DNA of 38,589 nt, from NCBI GenBank assembly GCA_017523995.1, contig JAFWUX010000224.1, positions 1 through 38,589 of the forward strand, in the 5' to 3' direction. The translations under genes were made by a program, and so were the position numbers. Source of the stretch: Oscillospiraceae bacterium (GTDB lineage: Bacteria > Bacillota_A > Clostridia > Oscillospirales > Ruminococcaceae). Positions 22,732 to 31,703 of this stretch are shown one piece after another. The notes under the pieces are model-generated. The model was given only the letters and a program-made list of their open reading frames with translations. It made no database searches and was not told the origin of the DNA. Position 1 is the first letter of the stretch. Each line of letters opens with the position of its first letter.

Positions 22732-23625
22732 ATGACGATTCAATGTGATGAAACAACGTATCAGAATTTCGGACGATGCATCCTTCTGGATAACGGCGTC
22801 ATCAGGCTCATGGCGACACTCGATGTCGGTCCGCGCATCATTTACTTCGGCACGCGGGGCAACCGCAATATCCTGTTTGAGGATGTGCGCAGAGACTTCT
22901 GCGAGCTGACAAAGGGCTACGGTACATGGTATGCATACGGCGGACACCGTCTCTGGACAGCGCCGGAGGTCATGCCGGAAACCTACTTCCCCGATAACAG
23001 CCGCGTCACCTGCGATTTCACGGACGGCGTCCTGACGCTGACACCGAAGGCGACACCGTTCGGCAAGCAGTTCAGCCTGACAATCAAGATGGGCGAAGGC
23101 TATGCGGTACAGATCCGCAATGAGATCCGCAATGTTTCGGATGCAGAGGCGGTCTTTGCGCCGTGGTCGGTTACGGGACTTGCATCCGGCGGCACGGAGT
23201 TCATCCCGCTTAGCAGAGCACAGACCGGATTCCTGCCGAACAGAACGATGGCGCTCTGGAGCTATTCCGATATCCGCGATCCGCGCTTTACGCTGACGGA
23301 TACCTATGCGACACTGTTCCATGATGAGCAGGCTGCCAAGCCGTTCAAAGCGGGATTCAATGTCACAGACGGTTCGATCGTCTACTGCGCAGGCAATCAG
23401 ATCTTCCGGCAGAGCTTCGGCGGATATGATGAGGGCGTGCAGTATCCGGACTTCGGATGCAACTTTGAAACCTATACAAACAAGCATTTTCTGGAATGCG
23501 AGATTCTCGGCGCGCTGCGTGCATATCAGCCCGGCGAGTCGGCGATCATTGATGAGACATGGGAAATCCGTGAGACTGCAATGAAGCCGGAACAGATCAT
23601 CGCATCCCTGACAGAAGAACGCTGA
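22732..23625 (+). CDS. DUF4380-type galactose-mutarotase-like protein
   Basis: A 297-residue cytosolic protein. The opening MATLDVGPRIIYFG, the later YGGHRLWTAPEVMPETYFPDN, and the beta-rich body (VQIRNEIRNVSDAEAVFAPWSVTGL) match the aldose-1-epimerase-like DUF4380 family, a beta-sandwich that binds sugars. The catalytic pair of true mutarotases was not confirmed. As the first gene of the operon, ahead of GH3 and xylose isomerase, it may interconvert the sugar anomers released by GH3 or sense oligosaccharide. AAAGGAG precedes the ATG. Function is inferred from fold and context. Confidence 0.7.
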   Translation: MTIQCDETTYQNFGRCILLDNGVIRLMATLDVGPRIIYFGTRGNRNILFEDVRRDFCELTKGYGTWYAYGGHRLWTAPEVMPETYFPDNSRVTCDFTDGVLTLTPKATPFGKQFSLTIKMGEGYAVQIRNEIRNVSDAEAVFAPWSVTGLASGGTEFIPLSRAQTGFLPNRTMALWSYSDIRDPRFTLTDTYATLFHDEQAAKPFKAGFNVTDGSIVYCAGNQIFRQSFGGYDEGVQYPDFGCNFETYTNKHFLECEILGALRAYQPGESAIIDETWEIRETAMKPEQIIASLTEER

Positions 23626-23687
23626 AACGTCCTGATAAAATATAAAGTTCCTCAGGGGCTTGCTCCTGATGAAACGGGGGTAATCAA

Positions 23688-25769
23688 TTGGAAAAATTCC
23701 GTGATGTAACGCTGACTGCGCAGGAGCGCGCTGAGGATCTCGTAGACCGCCTGACACCGGCGGAACAGGCTGCACAGCTGATCTACGATGCACCCGCGAT
23801 TGAGCGGCTCGGCATTCCTGCGTATAACTGGTGGAACGAGGGCCTGCACGGTGCGGCGCGCGCCGGCGTGGCGACCATGTTTCCGCAGGCAATTGCGCTT
23901 GCGGCAATGTTCGATCAGGATGCGGTAAAGCGTGCGGCGGAGGTTGTTTCGACCGAGCAGCGCGCAAAGCATAACGAATTTGCAAAGCACGGTGACCGCG
24001 ATATCTATAAAGGTCTTTCGATCTGGTCGCCGAATATCAATATTTTCCGTGATCCGCGCTGGGGCAGAGGTCAGGAAACCTACGGCGAAGACCCGTTCCT
24101 GACGGCACAGCTCGGCAAGGCATTTGTCAGCGGCCTGCAGGGCGATGACAAAGAACATCTCCGCACATCGGCATGTGCAAAGCATTTCGCAGTCCACAGC
24201 GGTCCGGAGGCAGTGCGTCACTCGTTTGACGCGACCCCGACACCGCATGATCTCGAGGATACATATCTTCCGGCATTCCGCGCACTTGTGCAGGATGCAA
24301 AGGTCGAAAGCGTCATGGGCGCCTACAACAGACTGAACGGCGAAGGCTGCTGCGCAAGCGCACTGCTTCAGGAGAAGCTGAAGGAGTGGGGCTTCGACGG
24401 TCATTTTGTTTCGGATTTCGGTGCGCTGGAGGACTTCCACACCAATCACGGGCTGACTGCTTCTGCAGAGGAGACTGCGGCAAAGGCGATCAAGGGCGGC
24501 TGCGACCTCAACGCCGGCAGAGTCTATGACAAGCTCATGGATGCGCTCGAAGCCGGTATGATCACTGAGGAGGATATCCGCAAGGCTTGTATCAATGTCA
24601 TGCGGACGAGAATCCGTCTCGGCATGCTCGATGAGCACACGCCCTTTGATGACATTCCGTATTCGGTTGTCGCATGCAAAGAGCACAAGGATCTCGCACT
24701 GGATTACGCACACAAATCTATGGTACTGCTGAAAAACAACGGCATCCTGCCGCTGGATGCATCGAAGTATCAGACAATCGGCGTGATCGGTCCGAATGCG
24801 AACAGCCGCGCGGCGCTCGAAGGCAACTACTGCGGAACGGCTGACCGCTACATCACGTTCCTTGAGGGCATTCAGGATGCATTTGACGGCAGAGTCCTCT
24901 GCGCAGAGGGCTGCCACCTTTATAAAGACCGCGTCAGCGGACTTGCAAGAGCGAATGACCGCCTTGCAGAAGCCGAAACCGTTGCAGAGCAGTCCGATCT
25001 CGTGATTCTCTGCGTCGGACTTGACCCCTATATCGAGGGCGAGGAGGGCGATGCAGGCAACGAGTTCGCATCCGGCGACAAGATCGACCTGCGGCTGCCG
25101 GAATCCCAGCGGCTGCTTGTGGAAAAGGTCATGGAAAAGGGCAAGCCGGTGATCATCATTGCGGCAGTCGGATCGGCAATCAATGTTGAAGCGGACTGCG
25201 ACGCCGTGATCCACACATGGTATCCCGGACAGAGCGGCAGCAAGGCACTCGCGGATATCCTGTTCGGCAAGGTTTCGCCCTCGGGCAAGCTGCCTGTCAC
25301 GTTCTATCAGGACAGCGAAAAGCTCCCGAAGTTCGAGGACTACACCATGACGGGACGCACCTACCGCTATACCAGAGAGAATATCCTGTATCCGTTCGGA
25401 TACGGCCTTACATATTCTAAGACAACCTGCAGCGACCTGACTGTGAACGGCAGAAAGACAGCTGTAACGATCACAAACACCGGCAGCACCGAAACGGATG
25501 ATGTTGTGCAGTTCTATCTCAAGGATGACAGCGCTGCGGCAACTCCGTATCCGGCACTCTGCGGATTCGTCCGCGTCCACCTCAAAGCCGGTGAGACAAA
25601 AACAGTCGAAGCGGAGATTCCGGAGCTCGCATTCACATCCGTTGACGAAAACGGTGTGCGCGCAGTCCGCGGCACAAACTATGTGCTCTATGCCGGAACA
25701 TGTCAGCCCGATCCGCTGAGCGAACAGCTCACCGGAACGAACTGCCTGAGCAAACCCATTACACTTTAA
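23688..25769 (+). CDS. Glycoside hydrolase family 3 (beta-xylosidase/beta-glucosidase), cytosolic
   Basis: A 693-residue GH3 enzyme without signal peptide. It has an N-terminal TIM-barrel-like domain (GIPAYNWWNEGLHG, NIFRDPRWGRGQETYGEDP, CAKHFAVHSGPE), the nucleophile Asp in GHFVSDFGAL (D243), a (alpha/beta) sandwich domain (VLLKNNGILPL, ILCVGLDPYIEGEEGDAG) and a C-terminal fibronectin III-like domain (DVVQFYLKD, LKAGETKTVEAEIPE). The WNEGLHG and RWGRGQETYGEDP motifs are those of the xylosidase/arabinosidase branch, which fits its place before xylose isomerase. It would cut imported xylo-oligosaccharides to xylose. The start is TTG at 23688 with GGGGG 7 bases upstream. Confidence 0.9.
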   Translation: MEKFRDVTLTAQERAEDLVDRLTPAEQAAQLIYDAPAIERLGIPAYNWWNEGLHGAARAGVATMFPQAIALAAMFDQDAVKRAAEVVSTEQRAKHNEFAKHGDRDIYKGLSIWSPNINIFRDPRWGRGQETYGEDPFLTAQLGKAFVSGLQGDDKEHLRTSACAKHFAVHSGPEAVRHSFDATPTPHDLEDTYLPAFRALVQDAKVESVMGAYNRLNGEGCCASALLQEKLKEWGFDGHFVSDFGALEDFHTNHGLTASAEETAAKAIKGGCDLNAGRVYDKLMDALEAGMITEEDIRKACINVMRTRIRLGMLDEHTPFDDIPYSVVACKEHKDLALDYAHKSMVLLKNNGILPLDASKYQTIGVIGPNANSRAALEGNYCGTADRYITFLEGIQDAFDGRVLCAEGCHLYKDRVSGLARANDRLAEAETVAEQSDLVILCVGLDPYIEGEEGDAGNEFASGDKIDLRLPESQRLLVEKVMEKGKPVIIIAAVGSAINVEADCDAVIHTWYPGQSGSKALADILFGKVSPSGKLPVTFYQDSEKLPKFEDYTMTGRTYRYTRENILYPFGYGLTYSKTTCSDLTVNGRKTAVTITNTGSTETDDVVQFYLKDDSAAATPYPALCGFVRVHLKAGETKTVEAEIPELAFTSVDENGVRAVRGTNYVLYAGTCQPDPLSEQLTGTNCLSKPITL

Positions 25770-25798
25770 TGATCTAATTTGAACGGAGGAACCATACT

Positions 25799-27121
25799 AT
25801 GAGCGAATTTTTCCCCAATATCGGCAAGATCCCCTATGAGGGCAAGGACTCCAAGAATGACCTTGCATTCAAGTACTACAACCCCGATGAGATCATCGAC
25901 GGCAAGCCGATGCGTGAGCACCTCAAGTTCGCACTGAGCTGGTGGCACACCATGGGCGGCGACGGCACCGATATGTTCGGCGTCGGCACGGCAGATAAGA
26001 GCTGGGGTCAGCAGGATCCGGAGGCACGCGCAATCGCAAAGGTTGACGCCGCATTCGAGATCATGGAGAAGCTCTCCATCGACTACTACTGCTTCCATGA
26101 CCGCGATCTCTCGCCGGAATACGGCAGCCTCGGCGAATCCAACGAGAAGCTGAAGGTCGTTGTAGACTACCTCGAAAAGAAGCAGAAGGAAACCGGCAAG
26201 AAGCTCCTGTGGGGTACCGCAAAGTGCTTCGATCATCCGCGCTTCATGCACGGTGCAGGCACATCTCCTTCCGCAGACGTCTTTGCTTATGCTGCTGCAC
26301 AGATCAAGGCTGCGATCGACGCAACCGTTCAGCTCGGCGGCAAGGGCTACGTCTTCTGGGGCGGCCGTGAGGGCTATGAAACGCTCCTTAACACTGATAT
26401 GGGTCTTGAGCTTGACAACATGGCGCGCCTGATGCATCTGGCTGTGGACTACGGCAGAAGCATTGGCTTCGACGGCGATTTCTACATCGAGCCGAAGCCG
26501 AAGGAGCCGACCAAGCATCAGTATGATTTCGATACTGCAACCGTTCTGGGCTTCCTCAGAAAGTACGGTCTTGACAAAGACTTCAAGATGAACATTGAGG
26601 CAAACCACGCAACGCTTGCACAGCATACCTTCCAGCATGAGCTCGATGTCGCAAGAGTCAACGGATTCTTCGGCTCCATCGACGCAAACCAGGGCGATCC
26701 GCTCCTCGGCTGGGATACCGACCAGTTCCCGACCAATGTCTATGACACCACACTCTGCATGTATGAGGTCATCAAGGCAGGCGGCTTCACCAACGGCGGT
26801 CTGAACTTCGATGCAAAGGCGCGCCGCGGCAGCTTTACTCCCGAGGATATCTTCCTTTCCTACATCGCAGGTATGGATGCATTCGCACTCGGCTTCAAGG
26901 CAGCACGCGCACTGATCGCAGACGGCAGACTCGACAAGTTCGTCGCTGACCGTTATGCAAGCTGGACCACCGGCATCGGCAAGGACATCATCGACGGCAA
27001 GGTTGATATGAAGGCACTGAGCGATTACGCAATCAAGAAGGGCGAGGTCACGGATTCCCTCTCCAGCGGCAGACAGGAACTTCTCGAATCCATCGTCAAT
27101 AACGTCTTGTTCAGCCTGTAA
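25799..27121 (+). CDS. xylA: Xylose isomerase
   Basis: A 440-residue class II xylose isomerase of normal length. Active-site His/Asp are H100 and D103 in [14 protein letters not shown]; the metal-binding stretches [34 protein letters not shown] and the DANQGD motif ([18 protein letters not shown]) are intact. It converts D-xylose to D-xylulose. No xylulokinase gene follows in the window. GGAGG lies before the ATG; the gene is 29 bases after GH3. Codon choice is biased toward ..C and GCA/GGC forms, as in a highly expressed gene. Confidence 0.97.
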   Translation: MSEFFPNIGKIPYEGKDSKNDLAFKYYNPDEIIDGKPMREHLKFALSWWHTMGGDGTDMFGVGTADKSWGQQDPEARAIAKVDAAFEIMEKLSIDYYCFHDRDLSPEYGSLGESNEKLKVVVDYLEKKQKETGKKLLWGTAKCFDHPRFMHGAGTSPSADVFAYAAAQIKAAIDATVQLGGKGYVFWGGREGYETLLNTDMGLELDNMARLMHLAVDYGRSIGFDGDFYIEPKPKEPTKHQYDFDTATVLGFLRKYGLDKDFKMNIEANHATLAQHTFQHELDVARVNGFFGSIDANQGDPLLGWDTDQFPTNVYDTTLCMYEVIKAGGFTNGGLNFDAKARRGSFTPEDIFLSYIAGMDAFALGFKAARALIADGRLDKFVADRYASWTTGIGKDIIDGKVDMKALSDYAIKKGEVTDSLSSGRQELLESIVNNVLFSL

Positions 27122-27142
27122 TCAGACAGACTGTGCAAAATA

Positions 27143-27167
27143 TTTCCGCTGTCCTGACCGGCGGAAA
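27143..27167 (+). promoter_or_regulatory. Hairpin between xylA and the binding-protein gene
   Basis: TTTCCGC (27143-27149) pairs with GCGGAAA (27161-27167). There is no T-run after it, so it looks more like a processing or stability element than a stop. No separate promoter for the binding-protein gene was clear. Confidence 0.4.
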
Positions 27168-27208
27168 ACCCCGAACAGAAAAGCTTTTAAGCACTAGGAG
27201 GATGAATT

Positions 27209-28600
27209 ATGAAAAAGGCACTTTCCCTTATGGCAGCACTGAGCCTCATGCTCACATTCGCAGCTTGCGGTGATTCCAGCAGCCAGACTGCTGACACCGA
27301 GGAGAGCAAGGCAGACTCTTCTTCTTCTGAGGAAGTTTCCGAGGAGTCCAGCGAAGCACCGAGCGACGGCACCAAAGAAAAGATCAACGTTTACTCTTTC
27401 ACAAACGAAGTTCCGGACATGGTGCAGAAGTACATTGATACCCACCCGGATTTCGCTGCAAAGTATGAGATGAACGATACCCAGGTTCCGACCACGAACG
27501 GTGAGTATCAGCCGGCTCTGGATGCTGCTCTGGCAGACGGCGGCGTTGATATGTTCGCAGCAGAGGCTGCATTCGTTCTGAAGTACACCCAGGGCGAAGG
27601 CTCCAAGTACGTTGCTCCGTATGAGGATCTCGGCATCGACATCAGCCAGGTTGAGACCGCTGAAATCGCACCGTATACCGTTGAAATCGGTACCAATCCT
27701 GACGGCAAGCTCGTCGGTCTCGGCTATCAGGCAACCGGCGGTGCATTCATCTATCGCCGCTCCATCGCAAAGGACGTTTTCGGCACCGATGATCCGGCTA
27801 CCGTTCAGAAGGAAGTCGGCCCGGGCTGGGATAAGTTCTTTGAGGCTGCTGAGAAGCTGAAGGCAAAGGGCTACGGCATCGTCTCCGGTGACGGCGACAT
27901 CTGGCACGCAGTTGAGAACAGCTCTGACAGCGGCTGGGTTGTCGATGATAAGCTCGTCATTGATCAGAAGCGCGAGAACTTCCTCGATCTCTCCAAGAAG
28001 CTCATGGATAACGATTATCACAATGATACCCAGGACTGGACCGATGACTGGTATGCAGATATGGCCGGTACCGGCAAGAAGGGCATCCTCGGCTTCTTCG
28101 GCCCGGCATGGCTGATCAACTACACCATGAAGGACAATGTCCACGATACATTCGGTGACTGGGCAGTCTGCGAACCGCCTGTCGGCTTCTTCTGGGGCGG
28201 CACATGGGTTCTCGGCTGCAAGGACAGCGACAAGAAGGAAGCTGTCGGTAAGATCATCGAGTGGATCACCCTCAATACTGAGGAAGACGGTCTCCAGTAC
28301 ATGTGGGCAAACGGCACCTTCTATCCGGATAAGCCGACCAAGGACTGCGTCGCTTCCGGTGTTGTTATGAAGAAGTCCAACGGCGAGGTCGATATCCTCG
28401 GCGGTCAGAACATGTTTGATGTCTTTGTTCCGGCAAACGCAAATGCAAACGGTAAGAACCTCACTCCGTATGATGAGGGTATCAACTCTCTGTGGCGTGA
28501 CCAGGTCCGTCAGTACACCGCCGGCAACAAGGACCGCGAAACTGCTCTTGCAGACTTCAAGCAGGCTGTTGCTGATAAGTTCGATCTCGAAACCGAGTAA
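27209..28600 (+). CDS. ABC transporter sugar-binding lipoprotein
   Basis: A 463-residue family 1 extracellular solute-binding protein. The lipobox LTFAAC puts the lipidated Cys at 20, followed by a Ser/Glu/Asp-rich linker (about 22-55, SSSSEEVSEESSEAPSD) and a two-lobe binding domain. Conserved points are GGAFIYRRSIAKDVFG, WDKFFEAAEKLKAKGYG, GTGKKGILGFFGPAWLI and several Trp residues for sugar stacking. Its location after GH3 and xylA suggests xylo-oligosaccharide. AGGAGG precedes the ATG. Codon use (GCT, GTT, TCC) differs from the neighbours and fits very high expression. Confidence 0.92.
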   Translation: MKKALSLMAALSLMLTFAACGDSSSQTADTEESKADSSSSEEVSEESSEAPSDGTKEKINVYSFTNEVPDMVQKYIDTHPDFAAKYEMNDTQVPTTNGEYQPALDAALADGGVDMFAAEAAFVLKYTQGEGSKYVAPYEDLGIDISQVETAEIAPYTVEIGTNPDGKLVGLGYQATGGAFIYRRSIAKDVFGTDDPATVQKEVGPGWDKFFEAAEKLKAKGYGIVSGDGDIWHAVENSSDSGWVVDDKLVIDQKRENFLDLSKKLMDNDYHNDTQDWTDDWYADMAGTGKKGILGFFGPAWLINYTMKDNVHDTFGDWAVCEPPVGFFWGGTWVLGCKDSDKKEAVGKIIEWITLNTEEDGLQYMWANGTFYPDKPTKDCVASGVVMKKSNGEVDILGGQNMFDVFVPANANANGKNLTPYDEGINSLWRDQVRQYTAGNKDRETALADFKQAVADKFDLETE

Positions 28601-28667
28601 TTCACAGAAATCTGTAAACTGCACGTTTGAAACTGAAACCATAGCATAAATTTGCTGCAAGATCGGT

Positions 28668-28695
28668 GCGGAGTGTCACCCTAATGGCACTCCGC
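28668..28695 (+). promoter_or_regulatory. Stem-loop between binding protein and permeases
   Basis: GCGGAGTGTC (28668-28677) pairs with GGCACTCCGC (28686-28695), 10 bp with one G-U and an 8-base loop. There is no T-run, and the permease ribosome site follows. It is likely to protect the 3' end of the binding-protein message so that more binding protein than permease is made. Confidence 0.6.
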
Positions 28696-28729
28696 TCCGG
28701 TATGCGGCTTCCGAAAGGAGGCATTTACT

Positions 28730-29707
28730 TTGACTGGCAGCCAGAAGCATCTCAAAGGAATGTCTTACGCCAGGTATGGCTATTTATTCGCACTTCCCTT
28801 TATTATCGCATTTCTGATATTCACGCTTTACCCCACAATTTACACCTTTGTGCTCGCATTTACCGATGCACACGGTGTCGGCAATGAAATCAAGCTCCTT
28901 GAGGAGCCTTTCGGTAATTTCAGCAAGATTTTGTCGAACAAGACATTTATCAACAGCATGAAAAATACCGTTCTTCTTTGGATTTTGAATTTTATCCCGC
29001 AGATTACACTTGCAATGGTGCTGACTGCGTGGTTTACGGCACGCCGTGTGACCATTAAGGGACAGGGCTTCTTCAAAGTTCTGTTCTATATGCCGAATAT
29101 CATCACGGCGGCAACAATCGCACTTCTGTTCCATGCGCTGTTCGGTTACCCGAACGGCCCGATCAACGAGATCATCACCTCGATCGGTCTCCGCGACAGC
29201 TCCTATAACTTCTTCACCAGCAAAACTGCGGCGCGTCTGATTGTTGCGTTCATCCAGTTCTGGATCTGGTACGGCAATACGATGATCGTCCTGATTTCTG
29301 GTGTTCTCGGTATCAGCCCTGATATCTATGAAGCGGCTGACATCGACGGTGCAAGCAGCTCGCAGATCTTCTTCCAGATCACGATTCCGAATCTGAAGAC
29401 GGTTCTGCTCTATACGCTCGTCACCAGCCTCATCGGCGGTCTCAATATGTTCGACGTTCCGCAGCTCTTCCTGCAGGGCGGTCCGGATAACGCAACCGGT
29501 ACGGCTGTTGTCTTTATCTATGGTAAGGCATTTACCGGCAAGCAGCTCTTTGGTCAGGCTGCTGCTGCAAGTATCATCATGTTCCTGATTATTGCTGTCT
29601 GCTCCGCGATCCTCTTCTATATCATGCGTGATAAGGATGCGATCGCTGCGGAGAAGATGAAGAAGGCAGATATGAAGGCAAGAAGAAAGGGGGCTTCTGT
29701 CATATGA
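28730..29707 (+). CDS. Sugar ABC transporter permease (MalF type)
   Basis: A 325-residue membrane protein with about six helices (starting YLFALPFIIAFLIFTLYPTIYTF). The EAA loop is YEAADIDGASSSQIFFQITIPNL, the site that docks the ATPase. It pairs with the next permease. The start is TTG at 28730 with AGGAGG 8 bases upstream. No ATPase gene is nearby, so a shared MsmX-type ATPase elsewhere in the genome is likely, as in many Bacillota sugar systems. Confidence 0.93.
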   Translation: MTGSQKHLKGMSYARYGYLFALPFIIAFLIFTLYPTIYTFVLAFTDAHGVGNEIKLLEEPFGNFSKILSNKTFINSMKNTVLLWILNFIPQITLAMVLTAWFTARRVTIKGQGFFKVLFYMPNIITAATIALLFHALFGYPNGPINEIITSIGLRDSSYNFFTSKTAARLIVAFIQFWIWYGNTMIVLISGVLGISPDIYEAADIDGASSSQIFFQITIPNLKTVLLYTLVTSLIGGLNMFDVPQLFLQGGPDNATGTAVVFIYGKAFTGKQLFGQAAAASIIMFLIIAVCSAILFYIMRDKDAIAAEKMKKADMKARRKGASVI

Positions 29708-30558
29708 GCCACAAAGCCTCCAACAGAAACGGATCGACAGCATATAAGATTTTCCAGTATGTTGTCTGCATCATTCTGGCAATTCTCAGTTTGTTCCCGT
29801 TTATTGTTATGATCGTCAATGCGACAAGAAGCTCTGCGCAGATTCAGGCTCATGCGCTCTCGCTGATTCCCTCGCATTTCATCAAGTCGAACCTCGCGGT
29901 TCTGACAAGCAAGACCTTCCACCCGCTGATTGCATTCCGCAACTCCGCGATTATTTCCATCTGCGCAACGGCACTGTGCGTGTATTTCTCTACGCTGACA
30001 GCGTATGCAGTTGTTGCTTATGACTGGAAGTTCAAGAAGATCTTTTTCGCAGTCATCATGGCAATCATGATGATTCCGCCGACCGTTACTTCGATCGGTT
30101 TCTATCAGTTCATGTATAAGATCGGCATGACAAACAACTTTGCCGCGCTGATCCTGCCGCCGATCGCTGCACCTGCAACGGTGTTCTTCATGCGGCAATA
30201 CATGATTCCTGCGCTGCCGATGGAAATTGTGCAGTCCGCGCGAATCGACGGTGCGGGTGAGTTCCGCATCTTCAACCAGATCGTGCTTCCGCTTTGTAAG
30301 CCGGGTATGGCGACACAGGCAATCTTCATCTTCGTTTCCCAGTGGAACAACCTGTTCATCCCGATGATCCTGCTTACTGATAAGAACAAGTGGACCATGC
30401 CGATGATGGTCAGCCAGCTCGCAGGCGATATGTACAAGACTGAGTATGGCGCTGTTTACCTCGGACTCTTGCTGACGGTTCTCCCGATCTTCGTGATTTA
30501 CTTCCTTCTCTCGAAGTACATCATCGCGGGTGTTGCCCTCGGCGGTGTTAAGGAATAA
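29704..30558 (+). CDS. Sugar ABC transporter permease (MalG type)
   Basis: A 284-residue membrane protein with about six helices. The EAA loop is VQSARIDGAGEFRIFNQIVLPLCKPG. It begins within the ATGA overlap of the preceding permease stop, so the two are translationally coupled and form the channel pair. It is the last gene of the sugar operon; the stop codon lies within the hairpin AAGGAATA / TATTCCTT (30550-30570). Confidence 0.93.
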   Translation: MSHKASNRNGSTAYKIFQYVVCIILAILSLFPFIVMIVNATRSSAQIQAHALSLIPSHFIKSNLAVLTSKTFHPLIAFRNSAIISICATALCVYFSTLTAYAVVAYDWKFKKIFFAVIMAIMMIPPTVTSIGFYQFMYKIGMTNNFAALILPPIAAPATVFFMRQYMIPALPMEIVQSARIDGAGEFRIFNQIVLPLCKPGMATQAIFIFVSQWNNLFIPMILLTDKNKWTMPMMVSQLAGDMYKTEYGAVYLGLLLTVLPIFVIYFLLSKYIIAGVALGGVKE

Positions 30559-30574
30559 TCCCTATTCCTTTTTA

Positions 30575-30590
30575 ACCAGAATATTCTGGT
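30575..30590. repeat. Perfect 16-bp palindrome
   Basis: ACCAGAATATTCTGGT reads the same on both strands and lies 17 bases past the sugar permease stop, after a small AT-rich hairpin. It may be a second arm of a weak terminator or a regulator site. Nothing in the sequence decides between them. Confidence 0.5.
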
Positions 30591-30623
30591 AGGTTTCCCC
30601 TCATTACTTCATTTTCCATGTTG

Positions 30624-30664
30624 CCGTCCCGTCTGAATGCTGCGTCAGACGGGACGGTTCCATT
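30624..30664 (+). terminator. Terminator after the sugar operon
   Basis: CCGTCCCGTCTGA (30624-30636) pairs with TCAGACGGGACGG (30645-30657), a perfect 13-bp stem with an 8-base loop, followed by TTCCATTTT. The T-run is interrupted. Confidence 0.75.
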
Positions 30665-30720
30665 TTGTAAATTAGCTAAAGCTAACTGACAGAAATCTGA
30701 TTCTTTCGTGGAACTCTCCG

Positions 30721-30765
30721 AAATCAGTGATTTTGATTGACTTTTGCGTATTTTCATTGTAAACT
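30721..30765 (+). promoter_or_regulatory. Promoter and possible operator of the methyltransferase-ABC operon
   Basis: The palindrome AAATCAGTGATTT (30721-30733, 6-1-6) lies 3 bases before TTGACT (-35, 30737-30742). A 17-base spacer leads to TAAACT (30760-30765). An alternative pair, TTGCGT (30744-30749) and TATAAG (30767-30772), also has a 17-base spacer. The palindrome is suited to a dimeric repressor or activator; which one is unknown. Confidence 0.5.
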
Positions 30766-30856
30766 ATATAAGATAACAGAGTTATGTAAACGCCGGAACC
30801 TTCCGGCTTCTGTTTGCAGATTCTGTTGTTCAATGCTAACTGAAGGAGTACGGAAT

Positions 30857-31681
30857 ATGAACATGTCAAAAAACGCTGATTACGGCAACTGGGTACCTGC
30901 AAATATGATGAAGCTGCTCTACGGATTCTCCGCAGCGGCAGTGGTTTTGACCGTGGTGCTGTTTTATGTCTGCAGCAGCAGAATCCCCGGCATCATTGCG
31001 CTGCTTGTGACGCTCGTCTGCATCGGCATGACTGCCTATATGCAGATCTGCCGCAACATCTTTGATTTCAACAAGGGCGGCATGATGGGCAAGGTGCATC
31101 AGCATCTGGTTGATCATTTTCCGTGGGAGCAGGCGCGCAGGGCGCAGGGCGTCACGGACGGCAGCGGCACGATCCTCGATATCGGCTGCGGCGCGGGAGC
31201 TCTGACAAACCGTGTCGCAAAGACCTATCCGCATGCGCAGCTGACGGGCATGGATTTCTGGGGGACAGAGTGGAGCTACGCAAAGGAGCAGTGCGAGCAC
31301 AATGCGAAGGCTGAGGGCGTTGCAGACCGTGTCCGGTTCCAGAAGGGGGATGCGGCAAAGCTCGATTTTGCGGATGAAACCTTTGACGGTGCCGTCAGCA
31401 ATTTTGTGTTTCATGAGGTGCGCCCGGCATCGGATAAGCGCGATGTTGTCCGCGAGGCGCTGCGTGTTGTCAAACGCGGCGGCGCATTTGCATTTCAGGA
31501 TATGTTCGCGCAGAAGGCAATCTACGGCGATATGGATGCTTTCATCAAAGAACTGCTCGCGGACGGCACAGTCAAAGAGATCCACTATACCGCAAATATT
31601 GAGAAGCAGGATTTTATTCCGGCATTTGTCACAGCGCCTTGGATGATTCAGGGCGCCGGCTTGATCTACGGAATCCGGTAA
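30857..31681 (+). CDS. Membrane-anchored class I SAM-dependent methyltransferase
   Basis: A 274-residue protein with two hydrophobic segments near the start (about 18-38 and 41-61) and then a Rossmann-fold methyltransferase domain: motif I ILDIGCGAGALT, LTGMDFWGTEW, VRFQKGDAAKLDF, GAVSNFVFHEV, and REALRVVKRGGAFAFQDMF. The substrate is unknown; the anchor suggests a lipid or membrane-near target. AAGGAG lies 8 bases before the ATG at 30857. It is first in an operon with a MacB-type ATPase, a FtsX permease and a second methyltransferase. Confidence 0.83.
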   Translation: MNMSKNADYGNWVPANMMKLLYGFSAAAVVLTVVLFYVCSSRIPGIIALLVTLVCIGMTAYMQICRNIFDFNKGGMMGKVHQHLVDHFPWEQARRAQGVTDGSGTILDIGCGAGALTNRVAKTYPHAQLTGMDFWGTEWSYAKEQCEHNAKAEGVADRVRFQKGDAAKLDFADETFDGAVSNFVFHEVRPASDKRDVVREALRVVKRGGAFAFQDMFAQKAIYGDMDAFIKELLADGTVKEIHYTANIEKQDFIPAFVTAPWMIQGAGLIYGIR

Positions 31682-31703
31682 ATGACAGAAAGGGTGAATG
31701 AAT

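Noticed and set aside
23652..25580. Minus-strand 642-codon frame opposite GH3
   Set aside because: GH3 is complete on the plus strand with its nucleophile; the reverse frame has no start signal and no recognisable domain.
27122..28729. Catabolite response (cre) sites in the sugar operon gaps
   Set aside because: No sequence there is close enough to the CcpA consensus to report.
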